This document shows, piece after piece, positions 52,220 through 59,952 of a DNA stretch of 64,000 bases (positions are counted from its first letter, which is position 1; the number at the start of each line of letters is the position of its first letter). The translations under genes were made by a program, and so were the position numbers. The stretch spans positions 35,891 to 99,890 of the forward strand of contig JAKVBU010000015.1 in assembly GCA_022446885.1 (NCBI GenBank). Direction: 5' to 3'. The notes beneath the pieces were generated by a model that saw only the letters and a program-made list of their open reading frames with translations, was not told the origin of the DNA and searched no databases. This stretch comes from Phycisphaerales bacterium. GTDB taxonomy: Bacteria > Planctomycetota > Phycisphaerae > Phycisphaerales > SM1A02.

Positions 52220-52855
52220 ATGACGATGACACCCATAGATCCTCCCGATGCACAGGTGAACCAATTGGGGGTCAAGACCACAGCGACACTGCCCGTGCCA
52301 GGGTGGGTCGCAATTACATCGATCATCCTGGGTGTGCTGGGTTTGCTCTGTTGGGGGCAGCAGGGCATTTCGTCGCTCTTTACCGACACCGCGGCGCTGG
52401 AGGCTGCTGGTGTACAGCTGAGCCCTGCCCACCGGGGGCTCGCGATCGCTGGGTACGTGGTGAACATCGTGCTCGCACTTTGGCTGCTTACGGGTGGTCT
52501 GAAGGCGAACGCCGGCAACCAGCAGGCCGCTTCAGGGCTGCTTCGCTGCTGGGCGTGGGTCAAGCTGGCGTCCACAGCCTTGGGGCTGGTTGTGGCTTGG
52601 GCTTACTTCGACGAGTTGCTCAAGATGAACGAGGTGATGTTCGCCAAGGCCGCAGAGGCATCAGCCGAAAAGGGCTCGGCCCAAGAGTCACTCGACGCAT
52701 TCGGATCCGATCTGGTCGAACGCATGTCCATTGCGCTGATCGTGCTCAGCGGCGCCGTTCAAGCCCTGTGGCCGTGCATCGTGCTTGTAGTGGTGCCTCG
52801 GCGGGGCGACGATGAGACGATCATCGGGCACGGGATGGAGTCAAAGCCTTTATGA
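52220..52855 (+). CDS. Hypothetical integral membrane protein
   Basis: A 211-residue protein with four hydrophobic segments at about 29-50, 74-95, 107-127 and 170-192. The loop around 128-165 is charged and helical ('FAKAAEASAEKGSAQESLDAF'). No motif is recognised. The ATG at 52220 has GGAG 8 nt upstream; its stop overlaps the tyrS start by 4 nt, so it is coupled to tyrS. Function unknown. Confidence 0.7.
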   Translation: MTMTPIDPPDAQVNQLGVKTTATLPVPGWVAITSIILGVLGLLCWGQQGISSLFTDTAALEAAGVQLSPAHRGLAIAGYVVNIVLALWLLTGGLKANAGNQQAASGLLRCWAWVKLASTALGLVVAWAYFDELLKMNEVMFAKAAEASAEKGSAQESLDAFGSDLVERMSIALIVLSGAVQALWPCIVLVVVPRRGDDETIIGHGMESKPL

Positions 52856-54159
52856 GTGCGATTCTTGACGAACTGTCGTGGCGCGGACTCCTGCATCAGA
52901 CGACGGCTGATGAAGCGTTGAAGGCCCACCTTGGGGCTGGTGGTCGTGTTGCGTACTGCGGCTTCGACCCGACAGCTGACAGCCTGACGATCGGAAACTA
53001 CATCGCCATCAGTCTGCTGGCGCATTGGCAGAGGGCCGGGCACAAGCCCATCGTGCTCGTAGGCGGTGGTACCGGGCTCATCGGCGACCCGTCGGGCAAG
53101 GATGCCGAACGGCAGTTGCTTTCACGTGATCAGGTGGGGGCGAACATCGGGGGGCAACGGCGCATCTTCGAGCGGGTGCTTGACTTTGATGGCCCAAACG
53201 CTGCTGTCATCGTCAACAACGCCGATTGGCTCTGCGACCTTGGCTACCTTCAGGTGCTGCGAGACGTTGGCAAGCACTTTTCCGTCAACGCGATGATTCA
53301 GAAGGAGTCGGTCAAGGAGCGGCTCCACAATCGTGAGCAGGGCATTTCCTACACCGAGTTTTCGTACATGCTGTTGCAGGCTTACGACTTTCTGCATCTG
53401 CGACGATCAATGGAGTGCACGGTACAACTTGCCGGCAGTGATCAATACGGCAACATCGTGTCAGGCATCGATTTGATCCGCCGCGACATGGTTGAACAGG
53501 ATGAGTCCGAGCCTCGAGGGTTCGGCATCACATCCCCGCTGGTGACGAAGGCAGATGGTGGCAAGATCGGCAAGACCGAGTCGGGGGCCATCTGGCTCAC
53601 GGCGGACCGCACCAGCCCTTGGTCGATGTACCAGTACTTCCTGAATTGCACTGACGCGGACGCTTCATCATTCCTTCGTTGGTACACCTTCCGCTCGCGT
53701 GAAGAAGTCGAAGCCATCGAGCAGGCGCACGCTCAGGCACCGCACCAGCGAGAGGCTCAGCGAACCATAGCCCGCGACATGACGGCTCTGATGCACGGCG
53801 CAGATGCGCTGGCCGGGGTCGAACGTGCGGCTGAAGCGCTGTTCGGAGGAGATGTGGCCGGCATAGAAGCGGACATGCTCGACGACGTCTTTGCCGATGT
53901 GCCCAGCACCGACCACAGTGCAAGTCAACTGCAAGGTGAGGGTGTGTCTTTGGCCGAGCTCCTGCCGGAGACGAGCCTTGCCCAGTCACGCCGCGAGGCC
54001 CGAGAGTTCCTGCGCAATGGTTCGGTTTCAGTCAACGGCTGCAAGATCGCCTCGGATGAGGCAGAGCAGCGCCATCTGAGCACAGCCGATCTCCTCCATG
54101 GGCGAACGATTCTTCTCAAGCGTGGCAAAAAGGCATGGCACGCCACCAGATGGGGCTGA
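52852..54159 (+). CDS. tyrS: Tyrosyl-tRNA synthetase, with altered HIGH motif
   Basis: A 435-residue class I synthetase. The first signature reads 'FDPTADSLTIGNY' (residues 38-50), where most bacterial TyrRS have HIGH or HVGH in place of TIGN. 'GGGTGLIGDPSGK', the tyrosine pocket 'QAYDFLHL' and 'QLAGSDQYGNI' follow. The second signature is 'KIGKTESG'. A C-terminal S4-like RNA-binding domain covers about 365-430 ('REFLRNGSVSVNG'). Confidence 0.94.
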   Translation: MSAILDELSWRGLLHQTTADEALKAHLGAGGRVAYCGFDPTADSLTIGNYIAISLLAHWQRAGHKPIVLVGGGTGLIGDPSGKDAERQLLSRDQVGANIGGQRRIFERVLDFDGPNAAVIVNNADWLCDLGYLQVLRDVGKHFSVNAMIQKESVKERLHNREQGISYTEFSYMLLQAYDFLHLRRSMECTVQLAGSDQYGNIVSGIDLIRRDMVEQDESEPRGFGITSPLVTKADGGKIGKTESGAIWLTADRTSPWSMYQYFLNCTDADASSFLRWYTFRSREEVEAIEQAHAQAPHQREAQRTIARDMTALMHGADALAGVERAAEALFGGDVAGIEADMLDDVFADVPSTDHSASQLQGEGVSLAELLPETSLAQSRREAREFLRNGSVSVNGCKIASDEAEQRHLSTADLLHGRTILLKRGKKAWHATRWG

Positions 54160-54177
54160 GTGGAATCAACTGATCAG

Positions 54178-55206
54178 TCAGGGCTGACTGGTGGCCGTAG
54201 GTACCGTCTCAATCGTGAGATTCACTGGTGGCAACTGAGACTGGCCGCCGACGATCTGCACCCATCGGCCTGGGCCGTCGATATCCAGTGCGATCAGGAA
54301 GGCGACCTGTTTGGAGGCGATGCGCTTTTCCAGATCGTCACGCTTGAGGTAGACGACGGCAAACACATTCATGCCCGATTCGATCAGATCGATGGTCTCG
54401 GGGTCTGCCTCGATCTCGACGTTGTCCAGCAGTTTGTCTTCGACGGAGACCTTGAAGGCTCCCAGGTCTTCTGGTGCCGTGACAACCATCACGCGGACGG
54501 TATCGACCGTTGTTTGCCGCAGGCTTCCAAGCAGCCTGAATCTCACTGCAGCCGAGGGAGGGTCGATGGTTGCGCCGCTTGAGAGCGACGCGTCACCTGC
54601 CAGCCGGAGGGTGGCGTTGACCGTGTGTTCGCCTCCGGGTTCGAGGGCAGACAAGTCATCCGGATCCACGATCGCCTCAACAAGCGGTGGGTCGGGCAGA
54701 TTGCGGAGATCCGGTCGCAGCACATAGATCGTGGCGTGCAGCGGGTCTACCGTGAGATCCTCAACGCGGGTCTCCGCTGGCAGCAGTGGACGGATGGTCG
54801 CCTGTCGCGGCACACGTTCTTCGACATCGAGGACGACGTCGGTTGGATCAATCGAAACGATCTCAACACCCAACGCCCTGATGGAGGGGAGTTTGGCGAC
54901 TAGATCAGTGAGGTTGTTGAGTTCGCGCCGCCCGTGTTCGGCCGTGACTTCGATGCGAAGTGACTCACTACGGAGCCTCGTTCGGGCTTCACGGATTGCC
55001 GAAGCGGGACCGGATACCGAAACCTGCACGGGGATCTGGGCAGGCGACACCGTGAAGTCTGCGGTGGAGTCTCCGGCAGCCACGACGAACTGCACCCGGC
55101 CGGGAAACGTCTCGCTGTCGCGTGTGCGTCCCTCGGCGACGAGCCAGATCAGCAGCGTGATGACGCTGACCACGACGATTGTCGTAATGCGGCTTCGGAG
55201 GGTCAC
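54178..55206 (-). CDS. cdaR: YbbR-domain protein (CdaR-like), probable regulator of diadenylate cyclase
   Basis: A 342-residue protein with one N-terminal membrane helix (about 7-25) and an extracytoplasmic region made of repeated YbbR beta domains (for example 'IPVQVSVSGPASAIREARTRLR' and 'DLTVDPLHATIYVLRPDL'). CdaR proteins bind CdaA in the membrane and adjust c-di-AMP synthesis. The ATG overlaps the cdaA stop by 4 nt. The usual third gene glmM does not follow. Confidence 0.85.
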   Translation of the reverse strand: MTLRSRITTIVVVSVITLLIWLVAEGRTRDSETFPGRVQFVVAAGDSTADFTVSPAQIPVQVSVSGPASAIREARTRLRSESLRIEVTAEHGRRELNNLTDLVAKLPSIRALGVEIVSIDPTDVVLDVEERVPRQATIRPLLPAETRVEDLTVDPLHATIYVLRPDLRNLPDPPLVEAIVDPDDLSALEPGGEHTVNATLRLAGDASLSSGATIDPPSAAVRFRLLGSLRQTTVDTVRVMVVTAPEDLGAFKVSVEDKLLDNVEIEADPETIDLIESGMNVFAVVYLKRDDLEKRIASKQVAFLIALDIDGPGRWVQIVGGQSQLPPVNLTIETVPTATSQP

Positions 55207-56009
55207 TCTTCATCCCCTCTGCTCTTGGCTGTAGTGGGCTCACCTGCACCAAGATGATGCATGATGCGGTCGATCAGGTTGGCTGGTGGAACTGGACGCT
55301 CCAGTCGCCCTTCTACGGCGAGAGAGACTGTGCCTGTTTCCTCGCTCACGACGACGACGATGGCGTCAGTCTCAGCTGACAGCCCGATTGCGGCTCGATG
55401 TCGCGACCCCAGCCCTGATGGAACTGTTCCCTCCTCGGCCAGTGGAAACTGCACGCCAGCTGCGACGATTCGATCACCGCGAATCACGACGCCCAGATCA
55501 TGCAGCGGGCTGTTTGGCCAGAAGATGGACTGCAACAGTGATGCCGAGAGGCGGGCGTCGAGCAGTTGGCCCACCTCCACCAGACCACCCAGACGAACAC
55601 TGCGTTCGATGGCGATGATCGCACCGAACTGCCCACGGGCAAGCAGATCGACGGCGTCAGCGATTGCCTGAAGACCCGTTGGCACATCTCGGGCGCTTCT
55701 TCGGATGAAGGGGGCCTGCCCGAGTCGAATCGCCGCCTGTCGCAATTCCGGTTGGAAGATCACGACCAGCATGATCGTGACGAGCCCCACGAAGGAGTCC
55801 ACAAGGTAGTTCAGTCGAGCAAATCGCTCGGTGCCCAAGCCGATGAGCTGCAGCAGCACGAACAGGCCAAGCAGCACTGCGAATCCCTTGAGCACACCGG
55901 CCCCGCGTGTGCCACGCAGGAATCGATAGGCCACATAGACCACCACCCAGATGACGGCGAGCTCCACAAGGAGTTCGAGAAGGTCGATGCTCTGGAGGGC
56001 TTGGGGCAT
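55203..56009 (-). CDS. cdaA: Diadenylate cyclase (CdaA type) with variant DGA motif
   Basis: A 268-residue enzyme that makes cyclic di-AMP from two ATP. Three N-terminal membrane helices (about 10-90) are followed by the DisA_N catalytic domain. The RHR motif is intact ('GSRHRAAIGLS'), as are 'IIAIERSVRLGG' and 'VVVSEETGTVSLA'. The DGA motif, however, reads D-L-G ('SPLHDLGVVIRGD'). The start at 56009 gives the usual N-terminus; the frame is open further upstream through the promoter and heptamer repeats. Confidence 0.9.
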   Translation of the reverse strand: MPQALQSIDLLELLVELAVIWVVVYVAYRFLRGTRGAGVLKGFAVLLGLFVLLQLIGLGTERFARLNYLVDSFVGLVTIMLVVIFQPELRQAAIRLGQAPFIRRSARDVPTGLQAIADAVDLLARGQFGAIIAIERSVRLGGLVEVGQLLDARLSASLLQSIFWPNSPLHDLGVVIRGDRIVAAGVQFPLAEEGTVPSGLGSRHRAAIGLSAETDAIVVVVSEETGTVSLAVEGRLERPVPPANLIDRIMHHLGAGEPTTAKSRGDEE

Positions 56010-56017
56010 TGAGAGAG

Positions 56018-56045
56018 TCGATAGTCGATAGTCGAGAGTCGAGCG
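56018..56045. repeat. Four 7-bp tandem repeats in the cdaA leader
   Basis: TCGATAG, TCGATAG, TCGAGAG and TCGAGCG lie head to tail between the cdaA start and its predicted promoter. Seven-base repeats in a leader can vary in number or form a protein-binding array; neither is shown here. Confidence 0.6.
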
Positions 56046-56075
56046 TGAACCGACGCGGGGCGATCCACCCACGTG

Positions 56076-56083
56076 AGTATACT
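56076..56083. promoter_or_regulatory. Symmetric bidirectional -10 (cdaA operon and 56108 operon)
   Basis: AGTATACT is a perfect 8-bp palindrome. It supplies TATACT on the plus strand (56078-56083, predicted start near 56090) and TATACT on the minus strand (56076-56081, predicted start near 56069). No clear -35 box is seen on either side. Confidence 0.6.
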
Positions 56084-56107
56084 TGGAGTCCTTGAGAACC
56101 CTGTTCC

Positions 56108-56620
56108 ATGGCAATCGATGACTACAGCGTGTCCCGTTCAACCCGTGTCTGCGGGAAGAGCGGTCGAGTACTTGAGCCCCAGGAGCTCTGCGTAGCTACG
56201 CTGCAGGAGAACGACGAGGGTGAATTGGAGCGGGTTGACTACGCGATTGAGGCCTGGTCGGAGGACGATCGGCCACAGCGGCTGATGGGTATCTGGCGAA
56301 CCAAGGTGCCTGAGGCGTCAGGGCCACGTCGTACGCTCGTGGACGATGAAGCGCTGCTTGACATCTTCACTCGCCTCGATGGCGAGACCAATCGGGATCG
56401 ACAGGCGTTTCGGTATGTCCTGGCGTTGGTGCTGTTGCGAAAGCGGCTGCTTCGATTCCACGGGCGTCGCCGTGACGGCGACACGGAGATCTGGCTGATG
56501 CATCCACGAGGTGACTCCGAGTCGCCGCCTCTGGAGGTCATTGATCCAGCGCTTGGGGAAGATGACATCGTTGCGGTGCACGAGCAGTTAGGCGAGATTC
56601 TCCATGGCGAACTGGCCTAG
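56108..56620 (+). CDS. Hypothetical protein, first gene of the 56108-59934 run
   Basis: A 170-residue soluble protein. It begins with a short Cys pair region ('RVCGKSGRVLEPQELCVATL') that may form a small metal or zinc-ribbon-like unit, followed by an acidic middle ('EGELERVDYAIEAWSEDDR') and a helical part ('DRQAFRYVLALVLLRKRLLRF'). Not a recognised family. It starts 25 nt after the shared -10 and its end overlaps the next gene by 17 nt. Confidence 0.72.
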   Translation: MAIDDYSVSRSTRVCGKSGRVLEPQELCVATLQENDEGELERVDYAIEAWSEDDRPQRLMGIWRTKVPEASGPRRTLVDDEALLDIFTRLDGETNRDRQAFRYVLALVLLRKRLLRFHGRRRDGDTEIWLMHPRGDSESPPLEVIDPALGEDDIVAVHEQLGEILHGELA

Positions 56621-57380
56621 GCTGGCGACCATCGTGCTGGGCAGCCTACTCTTGGGGGGCTGCAGCACGCCCAAGCCTGTCGTGCCCGGCGATGTGGAGA
56701 CAGGCCGGGAGACCACCATCGCCTTGGGGACGCCGCAGGCCGTTCACTTGGTAGGGCTCATTGAGTTGCACTGGAGCGATGAAGATGGCCGCCATCTCGA
56801 GCAGGGTGATCTGGAGGTTTGGCTCGATGGAAACGACCGGGTGTCCGCACGAGTCACCAAGTTTGGCGACGTGTATGTGTGGACGGGCACGACGCCTGAA
56901 GGCAGCTTCACCTTCGATCTGACCAGCGACCCCACCGTGCTGACAACAGCAAGTGGCGGCGCCTCGCAGGCGACACCGTTGCACCCTCGATCGCTTCGCC
57001 GGTTACTGGGTATCGGCGGCCTCCCGCCGGAGGCTCAGTTTCACAGTCGTGACGATCAGGTTGAGATCGTCTCTCCACTTGAAGGTGGACGAGTGGAGCG
57101 AATACTGCTGGACGCCACTGGGCGGCAAGTGCAGCGCATTTCGATCGAGTCGGGGGAAGAGGTTGAGGTGGCCGCCACACATCGCGGACATGAGGACGCC
57201 CTCACGCTTGTTGGCCTTCCGTTTGCTCGATACGTGGACATCCGTTCAGGCGACTCACTGGCCAGAGTGCGGATCGCACGGATCGAGGCACCCGATCAGG
57301 TGCCTGCCGCCGTGTTTGACTTGGAGCGGCTCCGAGCAGCACTCCGACCTGACGTGACCAAGGTGGACCCGGAGCCGTGA
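56604..57380 (+). CDS. Hypothetical lipoprotein
   Basis: A 258-residue lipoprotein with lipobox 'LLGGC' near residue 20. The mature part is a beta-rich domain ('VHLVGLIELHWSDEDGRHLEQGDLEVWLDG' and similar strands), reminiscent of LolA/LolB-like or DUF-type lipid-binding folds, but no motif proves this. It overlaps its neighbours on both sides (17 nt upstream, 4 nt downstream GTGA), so it is translationally coupled. Confidence 0.75.
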   Translation: MANWPRLATIVLGSLLLGGCSTPKPVVPGDVETGRETTIALGTPQAVHLVGLIELHWSDEDGRHLEQGDLEVWLDGNDRVSARVTKFGDVYVWTGTTPEGSFTFDLTSDPTVLTTASGGASQATPLHPRSLRRLLGIGGLPPEAQFHSRDDQVEIVSPLEGGRVERILLDATGRQVQRISIESGEEVEVAATHRGHEDALTLVGLPFARYVDIRSGDSLARVRIARIEAPDQVPAAVFDLERLRAALRPDVTKVDPEP

Positions 57381-58807
57381 CGCTCATTTCTGGGCTGCTG
57401 CAGGCGGCGTTGGTGTCGACCGCACCCCATCTGGCTGTTTCAGAGGATCTGATCTGGGTAGTCACGTCTTCTCCTGATCTGCCGGGGCACTTCGACGTAG
57501 CGGTGGGCAACAGCGAGGCACCTGACGAGGGGCTGACCGTGGTCAGACGCCTCGGGGTCGCCCCCGAGGCTCTGGCGGCAGAAGGGCACTCGTTGTGGGT
57601 GCAGGTGCCACGAGCCAATCGACCTGACCTCTCGGACGTGTTGCAGGTGTCGGCCACATACAACGATTCCATGGGGACGTGGCTGGCAGCGCCCGCCAAT
57701 GGGTGGGGGATTGTGCCGTCCCTAGTGTGTCCTTCCTCTTCGCAATTGGTTGCGACGCAGGAGGGGCTCTGGATGCTCTGTGGGGCCTCGCCACCTGAGC
57801 TCTTCCGGCTCGAAGAAGGGCGATGGGCGGCAATTGAGTTTGATCCGCAGGAGGGTGGGCATTGGCAGCTGCTTGGTGGCGACGCTCGCCCGACGCTGGT
57901 GGGCGTCGATGGGCAAGAACAGTGGATCATGCTCAAGCCGGAGGGCACCGATGCTTGGGCACCGAAGCCTGTCCACAAGCGTGAGCCGGGCGAGTTGATC
58001 TTGTCGGGTGGTCATGTCGTTCTGGCCCGAGATGACGGTGGGGCCTTGTCGCTGAATCTGATTCGATCGGGTCGGATGCAACCGGTCACATCACTGGCGA
58101 TCGATGGTGCGTGGGCGCTCTCCGGGGCCAGCTCAGGCCTATGGCTGCTTGATCAGGGCGCTTCAGGTGGGGGGCTCCGGCTCCGGCTCGTGCAATTGCC
58201 AGAAGGCAAGACGAGCCTGTCGACACCCATCACGATCGAGGCGGCAACACCGATCGGTGTGTGGTCGATGCTCCTGTCCATTGGCATCGCCGCAGTCGTA
58301 ATCAGCGTGCTTTTGACAACGCGAGGCGTGACTGGGCAACTTCCAGCGGGCCTGATTCAACTGGGCCTGTTGCGTCGAGCGATCGCGGCCGCCATCGATC
58401 TGCTGCCAGCTACCGCGGCCGTTGTGCTGGTGTTTGAAGTCAATCCATCGGGTTTGATTCGAATGCCCTTGGCGGGATTCATGCCCTCATCGCTGGAGCC
58501 CATTGTCTACTGGGCCACTGGCAGCGGTTTCTGGGTGTTGATCTGGACCACGTTGTTAGAGACGACACCGGGGCTGATGCTTGCAGGTGGGCGAGTGGTC
58601 ACGCAGCGGGGAGGCCCAATTGGCACTTGGGCGGCGACTGGCAGAGGCATCATGCTCTCGGTCGTGCTCTTGGCGCCGGTGCTGGCTGCTTTGGTCGTTC
58701 TGAGCCCTCAGCGTCGATCATTGGCCGATCTGTTCAGCGGCACGCTGGTCGTGCGCCGTGGAAACTGGCCCCCAGCAGGCGAACCGGTCGATGGCACCGA
58801 TGGATGA
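57377..58807 (+). CDS. RDD-family membrane protein with large N-terminal domain
   Basis: A 476-residue protein. Residues 1-295 form a beta-rich part with repeated 'WxL/WV' strands (for example 'DLIWVVTSSPDLPGHFDVAVG'), perhaps a propeller facing the outside. A membrane helix lies near 295-315. Residues 330-470 are an RDD domain: three helices with 'RRAIAAAIDLLPA' (the Arg-Asp signature) and 'RRSLADLFSGTLVVRR' at the end. The GTG start overlaps the lipoprotein stop. The stop overlaps the regulator gene (ATGA). RDD proteins are often transporters or membrane anchors; here the role is unknown. Confidence 0.8.
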   Translation: MTLISGLLQAALVSTAPHLAVSEDLIWVVTSSPDLPGHFDVAVGNSEAPDEGLTVVRRLGVAPEALAAEGHSLWVQVPRANRPDLSDVLQVSATYNDSMGTWLAAPANGWGIVPSLVCPSSSQLVATQEGLWMLCGASPPELFRLEEGRWAAIEFDPQEGGHWQLLGGDARPTLVGVDGQEQWIMLKPEGTDAWAPKPVHKREPGELILSGGHVVLARDDGGALSLNLIRSGRMQPVTSLAIDGAWALSGASSGLWLLDQGASGGGLRLRLVQLPEGKTSLSTPITIEAATPIGVWSMLLSIGIAAVVISVLLTTRGVTGQLPAGLIQLGLLRRAIAAAIDLLPATAAVVLVFEVNPSGLIRMPLAGFMPSSLEPIVYWATGSGFWVLIWTTLLETTPGLMLAGGRVVTQRGGPIGTWAATGRGIMLSVVLLAPVLAALVVLSPQRRSLADLFSGTLVVRRGNWPPAGEPVDGTDG

Positions 58808-59934
58808 TCTCGCGCGCAGATACCGATCCGATTCGGGTGGCGGCTTTGACGCCTCCACCTTGCGGGCTTGACCACGCTCGAATCGACTTGCGTCTGGAGG
58901 AGACGCCCGCAGCGGTATTGACGCTGTGTCGAAGGGACGCTGTAGACGTTGTTCTGGTCCCACGCGGCGTATGGCCCAGGGCTGACGCTGAAGTAGCGCT
59001 GATCGACCCCTCACTGATCGTGCTGCGGCACCTGTCTGCCGAACCCATCTCGCGGGAGTTGATCGAGCAGGCTGCGTTGGTGCGGCGACGGGTGCTCGAC
59101 ACCCAGAGAGCCCAGATGGAGATCGACTCGCCGCATGAGGCTGCGGCGCTGGTAGGGGAATCTGAACCCATGTCCGGGCTCAAGGCTCGGCTCAGACAGT
59201 TGATCGATGCCCAGGGCGTGCTGTTGATCGCCGGGGCTCCGGGAACACCTCTGCTGGGCGCGGCTTGTTGGCTGCAGGCTCGAAGTGCCATTGGGCCGGT
59301 CCTTGGTCTTGATCTGCGAGATCCCCTCGACCAGGCCCGACTGTGTGATGGCGTAGGGCCTTCCCCAGTCCATCTTGCTCGCGGGGGAACCTTGATCATT
59401 CAGCACGTGGACCGGGCCCCAACAGAAGCTCGATCTCTGATGGAGGGCTGGGCCAGTTCCACCTGTCCTGCAAGCGTGATAGCGACCGTCGGACGTGATC
59501 CGGCCACGCCCGGGGCAATCTCGCCTGCAGCGGGCATTCCCGAGGGTTTCTCTGCACGCGTCGTACGTGTGCCCACCCTTCATGAGCGACGAACAGATAT
59601 TCCCATGCTCGTGGCCCAGCGGCACGGCGCCAGGGCAGCACGTGCGGATCTGGGCGTGGAGCCAGGTCATACGTGGCCAGGCAATGACGAGGAGTTGGCC
59701 CTCCGCTGTCGTCTGGCGATGTTGGTCGATTCGGCAGCGGGCGCGGGCACGTCGTTGGTGTGCGATGAAGGCAGATCACTGGCCGATCTTGAGCGGCAGG
59801 CCATCGTTGCGACACTGAAAAGCCAGGGCGGGCATCGCCGCCGGACAGCGGAGGCTCTGGGAATCGGCCTGCGGACCCTTGGCGTCAAGTTGTCTCAATG
59901 GAGAGATGCACACCTGCTTCCACCAGGTGTGTGA
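58804..59934 (+). CDS. Degenerate sigma-54 activator-like protein (no GAFTGA, broken Walker motifs) with Fis-type HTH
   Basis: A 376-residue protein. Residues 1-100 are of uncertain type and slightly receiver-like ('DAVDVVLVPRG'). Residues 115-330 align in order with a bEBP AAA+ core but key parts are gone: the Walker A is 'GAPGTPLLG' where GESGTGKE is expected, no GAFTGA is present, the Walker B region reads 'GGTLIIQHVDRA' without D-E, and only 'VPTLHERRTDIPML' and 'HTWPGNDEEL' survive. The end keeps a Fis-type HTH ('AEALGIGLRTLGVKLSQW'). It probably binds DNA but cannot remodel sigma-54 holoenzyme. The start at 58804 overlaps the RDD stop. Confidence 0.75.
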   Translation: MISRADTDPIRVAALTPPPCGLDHARIDLRLEETPAAVLTLCRRDAVDVVLVPRGVWPRADAEVALIDPSLIVLRHLSAEPISRELIEQAALVRRRVLDTQRAQMEIDSPHEAAALVGESEPMSGLKARLRQLIDAQGVLLIAGAPGTPLLGAACWLQARSAIGPVLGLDLRDPLDQARLCDGVGPSPVHLARGGTLIIQHVDRAPTEARSLMEGWASSTCPASVIATVGRDPATPGAISPAAGIPEGFSARVVRVPTLHERRTDIPMLVAQRHGARAARADLGVEPGHTWPGNDEELALRCRLAMLVDSAAGAGTSLVCDEGRSLADLERQAIVATLKSQGGHRRRTAEALGIGLRTLGVKLSQWRDAHLLPPGV

Positions 59935-59952
59935 GCAGCGCCTGCCGTGGGA

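Noticed and set aside
58627..58803. Possible 59-residue N-terminal extension of the bEBP-like gene
   Set aside because: It lies entirely inside the RDD gene in another frame; the ATGA overlap at 58804 is the pattern of this operon.
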